Origin: CAYQUO01 sp964420835
GTDB lineage: Bacteria > Chloroflexota > Anaerolineae > Anaerolineales > Anaerolineaceae
Direction: 5' to 3'
Assembly: GCA_964420835.1 (NCBI GenBank)
Contig: CAYQUO010000024.1
Span: 1 to 38,202 of the forward strand
Length of the DNA stretch: 38,202 bases
Positions within the stretch are counted from its first letter, which is position 1. Every line of letters begins with the position of its first letter. Position numbers and translations under genes: made by a program. Shown piece by piece: positions 16,637 through 24,616 of the stretch. Under the pieces are notes generated by a model. That model was not told where the DNA came from. It saw only the letters and a list, made by a program, of their open reading frames with translations, and did no database searches.

Positions 16637-17383
16637 TCAGGCCTCTTCGATCCAGGCTCCGTCCCGGCGAAGGGTGGAACGACGGTTCATGTAAATCACC
16701 AGGGAGGCGATCAGGTAGTAAAGAGGAAAGACCATGGAGATCAGCACCGGCAGCAGACTGGCATCTTCCAGGTGTACCAGCAGGTAAAGCAGGATTATGC
16801 CATACAACCCGGACATCACGACAGAAACACGCCGCAGCGGGTGGGAACTGTAACTGAGGTACTGTACCGGCACGAAGACCAGCCCGGCAAAGAACAATAA
16901 TCCCAGGGTGTTCACCAGTGGTGGTGTGTGCAGCAGGAACATGTAAAAGACCAGGAAGTTCCAGTAGTTGGGAAAACCCGTGAAATAACCATCATTTGTC
17001 TTGGCCGTCTTCCGGCAAAAGCCGTAGGCGGCACTGATCAGCACGATCCCCAGGGCCGCCAGGCCCCAAAAGCCTTTCTCCACCAGGTCGAAGCGATAGG
17101 CCATGAACAGGGGGATGAAACCGTATGTCATGTAGTCGATGATGTCATCCAGTTTGCGGCCGTCAAAGCTGGGTGCCCACACCAGGACCTGCCAGGAGCG
17201 GGCCAGCGTTCCGTCGGTGGCGTCGATGAACATGGCCGCCCCCAGCCAGATGAAGGCATTCTGAACATTCCCCCGCACCACCGCGTCCATTGCCAGCAGG
17301 GCCATGATCAGCCCGAGGCTGGTGTAAAGGTGCACTGCCCAGGCGCGTATTTTAAAATATCGTGGATTGACCAGTTTCATCAT
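16637..17383 (-). CDS. CDP-alcohol phosphatidyltransferase, phosphatidylcholine-synthase-like
   Basis: A 248-residue integral membrane enzyme with about seven to eight hydrophobic segments. The family motif is present as DATDGTLAR then FDGRKLDDIID, giving the four metal-binding aspartates. The gap between AR and the conserved Gly is 12 residues, longer than the usual 8 or 9, and FDGxxLDDIxDYxTY resembles Pcs enzymes, which condense CDP-diacylglycerol with choline. The N-terminus and total length also suit Pcs. Two ATG codons in a row start the gene, with GGGAG upstream. It reads straight into the GNAT gene (24-bp gap). Another phosphatidyl acceptor cannot be excluded. Confidence 0.78.
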   Translation of the reverse strand: MMKLVNPRYFKIRAWAVHLYTSLGLIMALLAMDAVVRGNVQNAFIWLGAAMFIDATDGTLARSWQVLVWAPSFDGRKLDDIIDYMTYGFIPLFMAYRFDLVEKGFWGLAALGIVLISAAYGFCRKTAKTNDGYFTGFPNYWNFLVFYMFLLHTPPLVNTLGLLFFAGLVFVPVQYLSYSSHPLRRVSVVMSGLYGIILLYLLVHLEDASLLPVLISMVFPLYYLIASLVIYMNRRSTLRRDGAWIEEA

Positions 17384-17480
17384 CTTGGTGCTCCCATCGG
17401 TTCGATCTGGTATTGAGTAAAGGCATTATAGCCCAGATTCTTCATGCCGGCTTTGTTTCCGGTCTTCCCTCGCCCGGTAT

Positions 17481-19139
17481 TCAATCGTTTTGCAGGCGGG
17501 CGCGAACCTCCCCCGTCACCTGCTCCAGGGGTACTACTGCCACATCGCTGCTGGCGCGGTCCTTCACTTCCACGCCGCCCTTGGCCAGCGATCTTCCGCT
17601 CACCGTTACCCGGATGGGCATTCCCATCAGGTCGGCGTCGTTGAACTTCACCCCGGCGCTTTCAGCGCGGTCGTCATACAAGGGTTCCAGGCCTGCAGCC
17701 TGCAGGCGTTCGTTCAACTCCTCGGCTTCGGCAACGCCTTCACCCTGCCTGCCAGCCAGCAGGACCAGGTGCACCGGCCATGGAGCAGCCTTGGGTGGCA
17801 GGCGCAGACCGTGTTCATCCTGCAGCACCTCGGCAAGGGCGGCCAGCAGCACGTCAAGGTTCACCTGCATGGCAGCCCAGTGCAGCGGGCGGGCCTGCCC
17901 AGCCTCGTCCATATAGGTGCAGCCATCCGCGCGGCCCTGTTCCAGGCTGGCCAGCCTTGTGCCCGCAAGTGCTTCCAGCCTGCCTCCGCAAGCCGCGCAG
18001 GGGCTTCCCGCCACGGCCAGGGCGATATCCACCACGTGGCCGGGTTGGTAATCGCGTCCGCAATTCACATTCAGGAAATGGTAGCCCCTCTGGTTGGCCC
18101 CCGAAACCAGGTTCGGCTGCTTTGGAATTTCCACGTCCGCCCAAACTGCTTCCGGAGGCAGGCCGATCGGCGAGGCATATCCCGGTTCGGCGCCCAGCGA
18201 GCGCACCTCGCTCTCAGTGGATGCCCGCAATCCATGTGCACCCAGGATCTGCCTCAGCCGGGCATCGTTTACTGCACGGTCTCCCCGCACAAGGACCATC
18301 AATGGCCTTTCCAGCGTGCCACCACCCGTGGTGCCCCCGGTGGCTGTCAGGAATACTGCCTTGGCCGTCCGCGAGGTTGGAACGCCCAGGAATGTTGCCA
18401 GCGTTTCGATGGTCGGGCAGTCCGGCGTGGCCACTTTTTCCAGTGGGAGCAGGGGTTCACTGGATTCATCCCGCCTGAACCGGGCGGCCTCCTGCCCTGC
18501 CCGGTACCCGCAGGCGGGGCAGTACAGCCCGTTCCATTCGCCTCCCGGCAGTTCCAGAACCAGGTCGGCGGCTTTGTCTCCCGGAGCGCCCGCCAGGGCC
18601 TCCATTGGCAGGGCCTTCAGCCCCCAGCGGGCTCCGGCTTCCAGCAACCGCTGCTGTGCAGCGGTGAAAATGCTGCCGCAGGCTTCCGCCGAGGGAGCCA
18701 GCGCGAACAGTTCCAGCACCTCGCCTGTTCGGGATGGCAACAGGCTGCTGCGAGCCCCTTCAGCACGCCAGACCTGTGACCGCTGCCACAGCCGCGCCGG
18801 CAACTGGCGGTGTGACCGCACCTGTGTGCGGGCATGCTCCAGGAACATTGCCAGCGATGAGGTGACCAGCGGCGTTCCGTGCCCGCCTCCCACTCCCGCA
18901 AGGGGCATGGCCGCCTGCAGGGCAGGCAGGCGCAGCGGCTGCGTTCCAGGCCGGCCAAGTTCCGCCAAAAGTGTGGACTCCAGGCGTTGCAGCGCCAGTG
19001 CCCCCGCCGGCAGCCAGCCGTACAACCCGGAGCCCAGGGGCTGGATATACCCGGCCTGTACCAGTCGACCCAACCCCTGCGAGGCTGCCTCGGCTGGCAT
19101 CTCGCGGCGGGTTTGAGAGGTTAATGCAGAGAAGCGCAT
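17481..19139 (-). CDS. Prolyl-tRNA synthetase paralogue with degenerate catalytic motifs
   Basis: 552 residues that align along the full bacterial ProRS: N-terminal class II core, an inserted editing (INS/YbaK-like) domain at about 240-375, two CxxC pairs (207-210, 381-384) and the anticodon-binding domain with GVKFNDADLMGMPIRV. Key active-site elements are missing. The PTHEE/TxE proline-binding motif is VTSSL at 92-96. The REFxMKDAYSF stretch after motif 2 is replaced, though Arg125 of motif 2 remains. MGCYGIGVSR of motif 3 is WAAMQVNLDV (421-430), so the ATP-binding Arg is lost. The INS lysine (Lys260) is kept. A true synthetase is therefore doubtful; an editing or regulatory protein is possible. 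No strong ribosome site precedes the ATG. Confidence 0.85.
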   Translation of the reverse strand: MRFSALTSQTRREMPAEAASQGLGRLVQAGYIQPLGSGLYGWLPAGALALQRLESTLLAELGRPGTQPLRLPALQAAMPLAGVGGGHGTPLVTSSLAMFLEHARTQVRSHRQLPARLWQRSQVWRAEGARSSLLPSRTGEVLELFALAPSAEACGSIFTAAQQRLLEAGARWGLKALPMEALAGAPGDKAADLVLELPGGEWNGLYCPACGYRAGQEAARFRRDESSEPLLPLEKVATPDCPTIETLATFLGVPTSRTAKAVFLTATGGTTGGGTLERPLMVLVRGDRAVNDARLRQILGAHGLRASTESEVRSLGAEPGYASPIGLPPEAVWADVEIPKQPNLVSGANQRGYHFLNVNCGRDYQPGHVVDIALAVAGSPCAACGGRLEALAGTRLASLEQGRADGCTYMDEAGQARPLHWAAMQVNLDVLLAALAEVLQDEHGLRLPPKAAPWPVHLVLLAGRQGEGVAEAEELNERLQAAGLEPLYDDRAESAGVKFNDADLMGMPIRVTVSGRSLAKGGVEVKDRASSDVAVVPLEQVTGEVRARLQND

Positions 19140-19160
19140 GGTTTGCCCATAATAATAATG

Positions 19161-19877
19161 CTAGGAAAGCAGGGAAAGCCATTCCGAGGTTGTACGGTAA
19201 AGGAAGGGCGTCAGCACGTGTCCCGTCTTCTCCTGTACCCAGCCCAGGACGAGGCCCTGCCCCAGGGCAAGCCCCAGGCCCAAAGCCAGCATGTTGGTGG
19301 CGCTTCCTGCCGCCAAAAGCCTTGGCAGTTGCCAGGTCGCGAACATCGCCGCGGTAACCGGCAGGCCGGCCCAAATTCCCAGCCAGCCTTTCAACCGCGG
19401 CTGAATATAGCCGCGAAAGATGCTCTCTTCGGCCAGGCAGATGCCGGCCACCAGTGGCAGGGCCTGCCCTTTCTCCGGCGGCACACCCTCCAACAGGGTG
19501 AATATCCGTCCCCGCAGGATGATGGTCAACAGGATAAGCACCAGGCCTGCCCGCAGGGCTGCACCGGTCAGCGCCCGGTTCCAGCCGGCGGAGCGCAGCG
19601 GCTGCCGCCGCACCAGGAGCGCCAGCGCAAAGGGTGTCAGTGCCAGGCCTGCTGCAGAAAGCCGCAGGGTCAGGTCATCGGCATTGCCATGCCGGTACAG
19701 ACTGAAATTCATCCCCAGGACAAGGCCGAAAAGGACGACAGAAACCAGCACCTCCCGCCGGGGGTAAACGAAGACCAGTGGAGGCCTTTTAAAACGCGGG
19801 CTGAGGCCAAAAAATAAACCGGCGGCGATCACGCCCAGCCATTCGCTGGCTGTCAGGATGAGGGTGCGGGTATCCAT
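19161..19877 (-). CDS. CPBP-family (CAAX-protease-like) membrane protein
   Basis: A 238-residue protein with about seven or eight hydrophobic segments. The first CPBP motif EExxxR is clear as EESIFRG. The second motif reads FATWQ where FxxxH is expected, and the third region (PFLYRTTSEW) lacks the usual His, so two of the metal-binding histidines appear absent. It may be an inactive relative of the intramembrane glutamic/metalloproteases. The gene starts 3 bp after the bactofilin stop, so the two are surely co-transcribed, and it is followed by the ProRS paralogue about 20 bp on. Confidence 0.75.
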   Translation of the reverse strand: MDTRTLILTASEWLGVIAAGLFFGLSPRFKRPPLVFVYPRREVLVSVVLFGLVLGMNFSLYRHGNADDLTLRLSAAGLALTPFALALLVRRQPLRSAGWNRALTGAALRAGLVLILLTIILRGRIFTLLEGVPPEKGQALPLVAGICLAEESIFRGYIQPRLKGWLGIWAGLPVTAAMFATWQLPRLLAAGSATNMLALGLGLALGQGLVLGWVQEKTGHVLTPFLYRTTSEWLSLLS

Positions 19878-19880
19878 GGT

Positions 19881-20489
19881 TTATTTGTCCGTTGTGGGGG
19901 TCGTTGGGAAGGCTTCCCCCGCAGTGCCCTCGGACCCGGTTCCCTGCAGCCCGTTCCAGGTTTCGCCTGGCTTGTGGTCCAGGCTGTTTTCAGGGCCTGG
20001 TGCGGTCTGGTTGGTGGGCTTTGATGACAGGTCATCCTCTGTAAAACCGGCCAGGGATGCTTGTGCTCTTTCTGCAGAACCGGAATCCTCGGCGGGTGCC
20101 GGTTCCTCGATCGCCAGGTCGATCTTCTCCTCCATGGTCACGTGACCCCGCAGAAAGGAGCCTTCCTCCGTGGCGAAGGCAATTGTTGTCACATCGCCCC
20201 ACACCCGCCCGGTGCTGCGGATTTCCAACTTTTCGGCAATGATCCTGCCATGCACGGACCCTGCCACGACCACTACGTTGGCCTTGAGCGTGTCACAGGT
20301 GATGCGCCCGGTCTCGCCCACCACCAGCAGGCCGCGCACGGCGATCTCCCCTTCAAAATTGCCTTCAATGCGGATGCCGCCGCTGCCGCGTAACGACCCT
20401 TGCCAGTTGATGCCCGGTCCGAGCACGGAGGTCACCCGCTCGATGGGTTGACCGGGGCGCGCTGCCGGGGGTGTGGATTTGCGGAACAT
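19881..20489 (-). CDS. Bactofilin (polymer-forming cytoskeletal protein)
   Basis: A 202-residue protein whose residues about 20-125 form the bactofilin beta-helix: SVLGPG, then GSLRGSGGIRIEGNFEGEI and the repeated V.GETG/V.GRI turns. Bactofilins polymerise without nucleotide into filaments on the inner membrane and help place cell-wall or shape proteins. The C-terminal about 75 residues are acidic, Pro/Gly/Thr-rich and probably disordered. There is no Shine-Dalgarno site, but TATAAT sits 9 bases before the ATG, which suggests a leaderless or nearly leaderless message. It heads a minus-strand group with the CPBP protein and the ProRS paralogue. Confidence 0.92.
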   Translation of the reverse strand: MFRKSTPPAARPGQPIERVTSVLGPGINWQGSLRGSGGIRIEGNFEGEIAVRGLLVVGETGRITCDTLKANVVVVAGSVHGRIIAEKLEIRSTGRVWGDVTTIAFATEEGSFLRGHVTMEEKIDLAIEEPAPAEDSGSAERAQASLAGFTEDDLSSKPTNQTAPGPENSLDHKPGETWNGLQGTGSEGTAGEAFPTTPTTDK

Positions 20490-20498
20490 GTCAGGCTG

Positions 20499-20504
20499 AT
20501 TATA
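20499..20504 (-). promoter_or_regulatory. TATAAT -10 box just before the bactofilin start
   Basis: On the minus strand a perfect TATAAT ends 9 bases before the ATG, with no ribosome-binding site between. A start 6-7 bases below this box would leave only 2-3 untranslated bases. No clear -35 hexamer is seen. Confidence 0.45.
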
Positions 20505-20572
20505 AACGGAAACGGGCTTCCCCTGCTTGAGGGTTAACCGGGCTTCTTTCCCCTGGTTGATGGCTGATCCAT

Positions 20573-21259
20573 CTAGGCCCTCCCAATTGCCGGGGGATGA
20601 AACAGCGGCCAGACCGACCCTGCTCGCACTACCGTTCCGGCCGGCACATCCGCCTTAACGGTGGCACCGTTTCCAATCCGCGACCCCGGGCCTACCTTCA
20701 GGTTCAGGTTGATGGTTGCACCCATGCCCACCTGAACATGATCTCCCAGTTGCACGCCGCCGGCAAGCAATGCCCCCGGGCTCAGGTTGACCACCCGGCC
20801 CAGGATGCAATCGTGCGAAACGACCACGCCGGCGTTCAACAGGCTGCCAAAGCCGATATGCGCCGAACTGCTTACATAGGCCAGTGCCAGTACCTGCACG
20901 CCATCCTGGAGGATCGCGCTCGGTTCGACCACGGCACTGGGGTGGATCACCGTGGGGCAGGTAAAACCGGCAGCCTCCAACTGGTTGAAGACTTTCAGGC
21001 GGGCTTCCACGTTCCCAATGCCGCCAACAGCGTTCACCGCCAGCGAAAGGCCGCGGCTGCGCAGGGTTTCCAGGTGTTCTGCCCCGCCCAGCACGGGCAC
21101 ACCCAGCACAATACTGCCGGCTGCCATGCCATCGTCCAGGATGATCGTCGGCCGGTAACGTTTCCCGGCCAAAAGCAGCTCGATGACCGCCTTGGCGTGG
21201 CCTCCCCCGCCGTAGACCAGGATGTCGTTGGCTTCCGGCCGGTAGTGTTCGATATCCAT
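20573..21259 (-). CDS. PglD/NeuD-type sugar O- or N-acyltransferase
   Basis: A left-handed beta-helix acyltransferase of about 228 residues. The N-terminal Rossmann-like part begins VYGGGGHAKAVIELL, the usual start for PglD/NeuD proteins, and hexapeptide repeats (IGFGSL, VGMGAT, IGNGAT) fill the C-terminal half. The family transfers acetyl groups from acetyl-CoA to UDP-amino sugars or sialic acids, often for glycans. I prefer the ATG at 21259: TACAAT lies 6 bases upstream and no ribosome site exists for it or for the in-frame GTG at 21277. No glycan gene cluster surrounds it. Confidence 0.83.
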   Translation of the reverse strand: MDIEHYRPEANDILVYGGGGHAKAVIELLLAGKRYRPTIILDDGMAAGSIVLGVPVLGGAEHLETLRSRGLSLAVNAVGGIGNVEARLKVFNQLEAAGFTCPTVIHPSAVVEPSAILQDGVQVLALAYVSSSAHIGFGSLLNAGVVVSHDCILGRVVNLSPGALLAGGVQLGDHVQVGMGATINLNLKVGPGSRIGNGATVKADVPAGTVVRAGSVWPLFHPPAIGRA

Positions 21260-21265
21260 GTCCTT

Positions 21266-21293
21266 ATTGTACACCACGGATATAATGGGTGAA
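21266..21293 (-). promoter_or_regulatory. Candidate promoter giving a leaderless message for the PglD-like gene
   Basis: On the minus strand TTCACC (21288-21293) and TACAAT (21266-21271) are spaced by 16 bases. The -10 box ends only 6 bases before the ATG at 21259, so transcription would begin at or next to the start codon. Confidence 0.4.
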
Positions 21294-21411
21294 GAGTGGT
21301 TGGCGCCCTGCCAGCGGGCTTTGAATTGTTTCTGGAACCTCGCCCGCCTGGTTTACGGTTTTGTACACCGCCAGTCAGATTGAAAAGAACGCCTGAATAC
21401 CTGGAGGAAAA

Positions 21412-22146
21412 ATGAAATCCACGGAATTCCACCTGCCCTGTGACCCGAAAGAGATCTCCCGCTATGTTTTCTGCCCCGGCGACCAGGCGCGCGCCCGCAA
21501 AATTGCAGATCACTTCCAGCACAACCGCCTGGTGCTCGAGAACCGCGGCTATATTGTGTTTTCCGGGCTTTATGAAGGTGTCCCCATGACCGTCATCGGC
21601 ACCGGGATGGGAGGCCCGGCGGTGGCCATTGCGCTGGAAGAACTGGCCCACATGGGCGCCGACACCTTCATCCGGGTCGGTTCTTGTGGTGTCTTTCAAC
21701 CCGGCCAGCAGCCTGGAGATGTCATCATCGGCAGTGGTACGGTGCGCCAGGGCGGCACCTCCCTGGCGTACCTGCCGGTCAACTTCCCGGCCATTCCTGC
21801 GTATCCGGCTCTGCGCGCCTTGGTGGAGGCCGCAGAAGCCCTTGACATCCCGGTCACCATCGGACCAGGGGTTGCCGGGGATGCTTTCTATGATCCGCAT
21901 TCGGTTGAAAACCGGCAACTTTTTCAAAAAGCCGGCCTTGTTTTTATTGAAATGGAAAGCGACACCCTGTTCATCCTTGGTTCCTACCATTGCTGGCGCA
22001 CAGGCCTGGTGCTGGTATCGGACGGGACACCCGGGGAGGTCAAACCGGAATGGGGTTTGGAGCGCTTCCGCCATGGCGAGGAAAATGCCATCCGTGTTGG
22101 GCTGCAGGCCATGCTGGGCATCGCCCGCAAGGATGCAGGGGCGTAA
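21412..22146 (+). CDS. Nucleoside phosphorylase (uridine phosphorylase-like, PNP/UDP family 1)
   Basis: A 244-residue hexameric-type phosphorylase that splits nucleosides with phosphate into base and ribose-1-phosphate. FCPGDQARARKIA is the phosphate-binding start of the fold, TVIGTGMGGP and IRVGSCG are conserved loops, and IEMESDTLF carries the Glu that holds the ribose hydroxyls. Length fits uridine or purine phosphorylases of this class; the base cannot be fixed by eye, though the E-M-E-S segment and short C-terminus suit the UdP branch. TGGAGG lies about 6 bases before the ATG. It is a plus-strand single gene following the divergent PglD gene. Confidence 0.9.
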   Translation: MKSTEFHLPCDPKEISRYVFCPGDQARARKIADHFQHNRLVLENRGYIVFSGLYEGVPMTVIGTGMGGPAVAIALEELAHMGADTFIRVGSCGVFQPGQQPGDVIIGSGTVRQGGTSLAYLPVNFPAIPAYPALRALVEAAEALDIPVTIGPGVAGDAFYDPHSVENRQLFQKAGLVFIEMESDTLFILGSYHCWRTGLVLVSDGTPGEVKPEWGLERFRHGEENAIRVGLQAMLGIARKDAGA

Positions 22147-22431
22147 TTCCCGGTCATCCATACATTTCTGGGAAATTGTAAGGTTCTCCTTACCGCTACA
22201 TGTGGGGGTAATCATTGATTTAAGCCCCATATGCGTACATATTGCAGTTGTGAATGAATGAACAATTAATGAATTGACCCCTTTTTCCCTTGTATTATTG
22301 CACAAATGACATATACTACGCAGTTGTTTTGATAATGGGTTTCCGGCGGATAAAAGCCAGCCCCAATAACAGGAAATAGAGGCCGGCTCCGTGCAGGCCG
22401 GTCTGCCGCCCGGGTGGCGGTGGAAAGGAAA

Positions 22432-23679
22432 ATGATGGACATTTTACAGTCGAACAACCTGGTGAACAGTTCACAGGATGACGAAATAGAAGAAAGCGAC
22501 AAGCCTCCTTCTACTCGACCGCGACCGGCGCGGTTGTGGCGTGTGGCGATCATTGCCAACGTGAAGGGGGATAACCACCCGGCCACCCACACCGCAGAGG
22601 ATGCCGGCGCGGAGTTCGACAAGCCAGAAACGATACAGGCCATCCAGGCCGCAATCGAATCCGACGGACATACTACACAATTCATCAATGCCGATGCCAG
22701 TCTCCCGGCCAGGGTCCAGGAGTACTGCCCGGATATCTGTTTTAATATCGCCGAAGGGCTTGGCGGCGATGCCCGTGAAGCCCAGGTTCCGGCGTTGCTT
22801 GAAATGCTGCACATCCCGTATACTGCCTCGCGCGTGCTGGCAAATGCCATTGGCCTCGACAAGACCGTGACCAAGCGCATCTGGCGCCAGGCAGGCCTGC
22901 CAACGGCACCTTTCCAGGAATTTTCCACAGGCTGTGAGCCGTTGGCCCGCGGGTTGGATTTTCCATTGTTCGTTAAACCCTCTCGCGAGGGCACGGGCAT
23001 GGGCATGGGTACGACGTCGATCGTCCGAAATGAGGGGCAGTTGCGGGAGCAACTGGCCTGGGTGATCAATGCCTACAAACAACCGGCGCTGGTGGAAACT
23101 TACCTGCCCGGACGCGAGTTCACCGTGGCTGTCGTGGGACGCCCCGGTGCCATCCCGTTCAGTCGCAAGCCCGAAGGCTACCTGCCGGATGGATTTCGGC
23201 GTTTCCCCGTGATGGAGGTGGAGAACAGCCACTCGGCCACACCGGGCGTCTACGGCCATCTGACCAAAACGCTGGGATTGGATGAGGAGGGTGTGCCATC
23301 CTTCCTTTGCCCGGCACCCATTGACTCCCGCCTGAGGACACAACTCCAGGAACTGGCCATCCGCGCCCACCGGGCTGTTGATGCCCTTGACGTTTCACGG
23401 GTCGACCTGCGCCTGGACGTTGCCGGCAAGCCTCGCCTCATCGAGATCAATGCCCTGCCCGGGCTCAGCCCCGGCTTTTCCGACCTCTGCCTTATCGCCG
23501 CCGCCGGCGGCTGGAGTTATGAAGACCTGATCCTCGAGATCCTCTACTTGGGCGCTTCCCGTTTTGGCCTCGTCATCCCGGCCACCCAGTTGGAGGCCCC
23601 CAGGCCCATCCGCATTCCTGGCTTGCCGCGCGTCCCCGTGCGGGTTTCTGTTCGGGCCGGGGGCGCGGCAAAGGCCTGA
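22432..23679 (+). CDS. D-alanine-D-alanine ligase-like ATP-grasp enzyme
   Basis: About 415 residues. The ATP-grasp layout is plain: IPYTASRVLANAIGLDK (substrate loop before the central domain), FPLFVKPSREGTGMGM (ATP-binding Lys and flexible loop), VETYLPGREFTVAVVG, and the metal site VDLRLD...LIEINALPGLS. Classic Ddl joins two D-alanines for peptidoglycan; this protein is longer than Ddl and has about 40 poorly conserved N-terminal residues, so a related ligase is equally possible. I take the first of two adjacent ATGs because GGAAAGG lies right upstream. No mur genes adjoin it. Confidence 0.82.
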   Translation: MMDILQSNNLVNSSQDDEIEESDKPPSTRPRPARLWRVAIIANVKGDNHPATHTAEDAGAEFDKPETIQAIQAAIESDGHTTQFINADASLPARVQEYCPDICFNIAEGLGGDAREAQVPALLEMLHIPYTASRVLANAIGLDKTVTKRIWRQAGLPTAPFQEFSTGCEPLARGLDFPLFVKPSREGTGMGMGTTSIVRNEGQLREQLAWVINAYKQPALVETYLPGREFTVAVVGRPGAIPFSRKPEGYLPDGFRRFPVMEVENSHSATPGVYGHLTKTLGLDEEGVPSFLCPAPIDSRLRTQLQELAIRAHRAVDALDVSRVDLRLDVAGKPRLIEINALPGLSPGFSDLCLIAAAGGWSYEDLILEILYLGASRFGLVIPATQLEAPRPIRIPGLPRVPVRVSVRAGGAAKA

Positions 23680-23766
23680 ACCCTGCCCTGCCTTGTCGCA
23701 TGGCAATGTGGTTTATCATCCAGTGAGCCGCTTCCCTGGCCCGGCATGCAGAACCTTATGGTGCGG

Positions 23767-24363
23767 TCATTTGGTTTTTCGGCTAAAATGGGTGACCGTA
23801 CGGTCGGTCAATGCACTTGGGAAGATCCCTTTTTCTGTTGAGCGTACCTCTTGAATGGTCACAAATGCGTGGGGTTCCGTTTCGTGGATGATCGTTAGCA
23901 CCTGGCTGACATGCCGGCGCTTCACGATGGTGTAAACCAGCCTCACTGGACCGGTGGAGCCGACCCCATCGATACAGGTAACACCGTAGCCTGCCTCGTG
24001 CAGGCCTCCCGCCAGTTTTCCGGAATCCTCCGGCAGGATTACCTGCAGGAGATAAGTTCCAAGCGCCAGTTTCTCTTCCAGCCACATGCCCGCATAGTTG
24101 CCGGCGGCAAACCCCGCCGCGTAGCCAATATAGGCCGTTACGCTGCTCAGGTGCTGAACCAGTTGCCCAATGACCACGATCCAGATAAAGACTTCCACAA
24201 AACCAAGCAGGGGTGCCAGGCTCCGCCGACCACGGGATACAAAAATGATCCTCAGGGTGCCCAGGGTCACATCGCATACCCGGGCAAAAAAGATCAGTAT
24301 CGGCAGGATGACCCAGGCATACCAGTCAAAAGGAACAGAGGTTAGGGTATTGGCCAATTCCAT
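23767..24363 (-). CDS. UPF0316 (DUF2179) membrane protein
   Basis: A 198-residue protein with three N-terminal transmembrane helices (about residues 15-35, 45-65 and 75-95), including the family block RVCDVTLGTLRI, and a cytosolic DUF2179 domain (about 115-195) seen in YitT-type proteins. Function unknown in all members. The DUF2179 domain has a ferredoxin-like fold suggesting ligand sensing. The ATG lacks a ribosome site; TATAAT lies 14 bases upstream inside a perfect inverted repeat. The gene is convergent with the ATP-grasp ligase gene and likely monocistronic. Confidence 0.88.
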   Translation of the reverse strand: MELANTLTSVPFDWYAWVILPILIFFARVCDVTLGTLRIIFVSRGRRSLAPLLGFVEVFIWIVVIGQLVQHLSSVTAYIGYAAGFAAGNYAGMWLEEKLALGTYLLQVILPEDSGKLAGGLHEAGYGVTCIDGVGSTGPVRLVYTIVKRRHVSQVLTIIHETEPHAFVTIQEVRSTEKGIFPSALTDRTVTHFSRKTK

Positions 24364-24370
24364 GTCATCT

Positions 24371-24388
24371 GCCGGTAATTATACCGGC
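24371..24388 (-). promoter_or_regulatory. Inverted repeat overlapping a -10 box upstream of the UPF0316 gene
   Basis: GCCGGTA (24371-24377) and TACCGGC (24382-24388) form a perfect 7-bp inverted repeat with a 4-base centre. On the minus strand the centre contains TATAAT, 14 bases before the start codon. A regulator bound here would cover the promoter. The rest of the 250-bp gap to the opine dehydrogenase gene shows nothing further. Confidence 0.45.
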
Positions 24389-24616
24389 TGTACTCCTTTG
24401 CTTACACACACCATGAAGGGGTCCTCCAAGCCCCAATAGATCGTCAAGCCGCAGGTTTTTTCACACCTCTTCTGCAGTTCGGGCGCAAACCGTTCCGCAT
24501 CAGGGGTTGTTTTCGCTGTCCGTATGACCTGCCTGTTCCCCGGCATGCCCTGAAGAACGCTTCTTTCACGCCGGCAGAAGGTTGGAACCCAACTGTTGGT
24601 TGGTTCGGTCCCGGCC

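Noticed and set aside
17481..19139. Calling this gene a normal proS
   Set aside because: Proline-binding and motif 3 residues are missing despite a good full-length alignment.
22370..22431. Hairpins CCGGC/GCCGG and CCGCC/GGCGG before the ATP-grasp ligase gene as a regulatory element
   Set aside because: Stems of 5 bp are common in GC-rich sequence and no partner antiterminator or T-run is seen.
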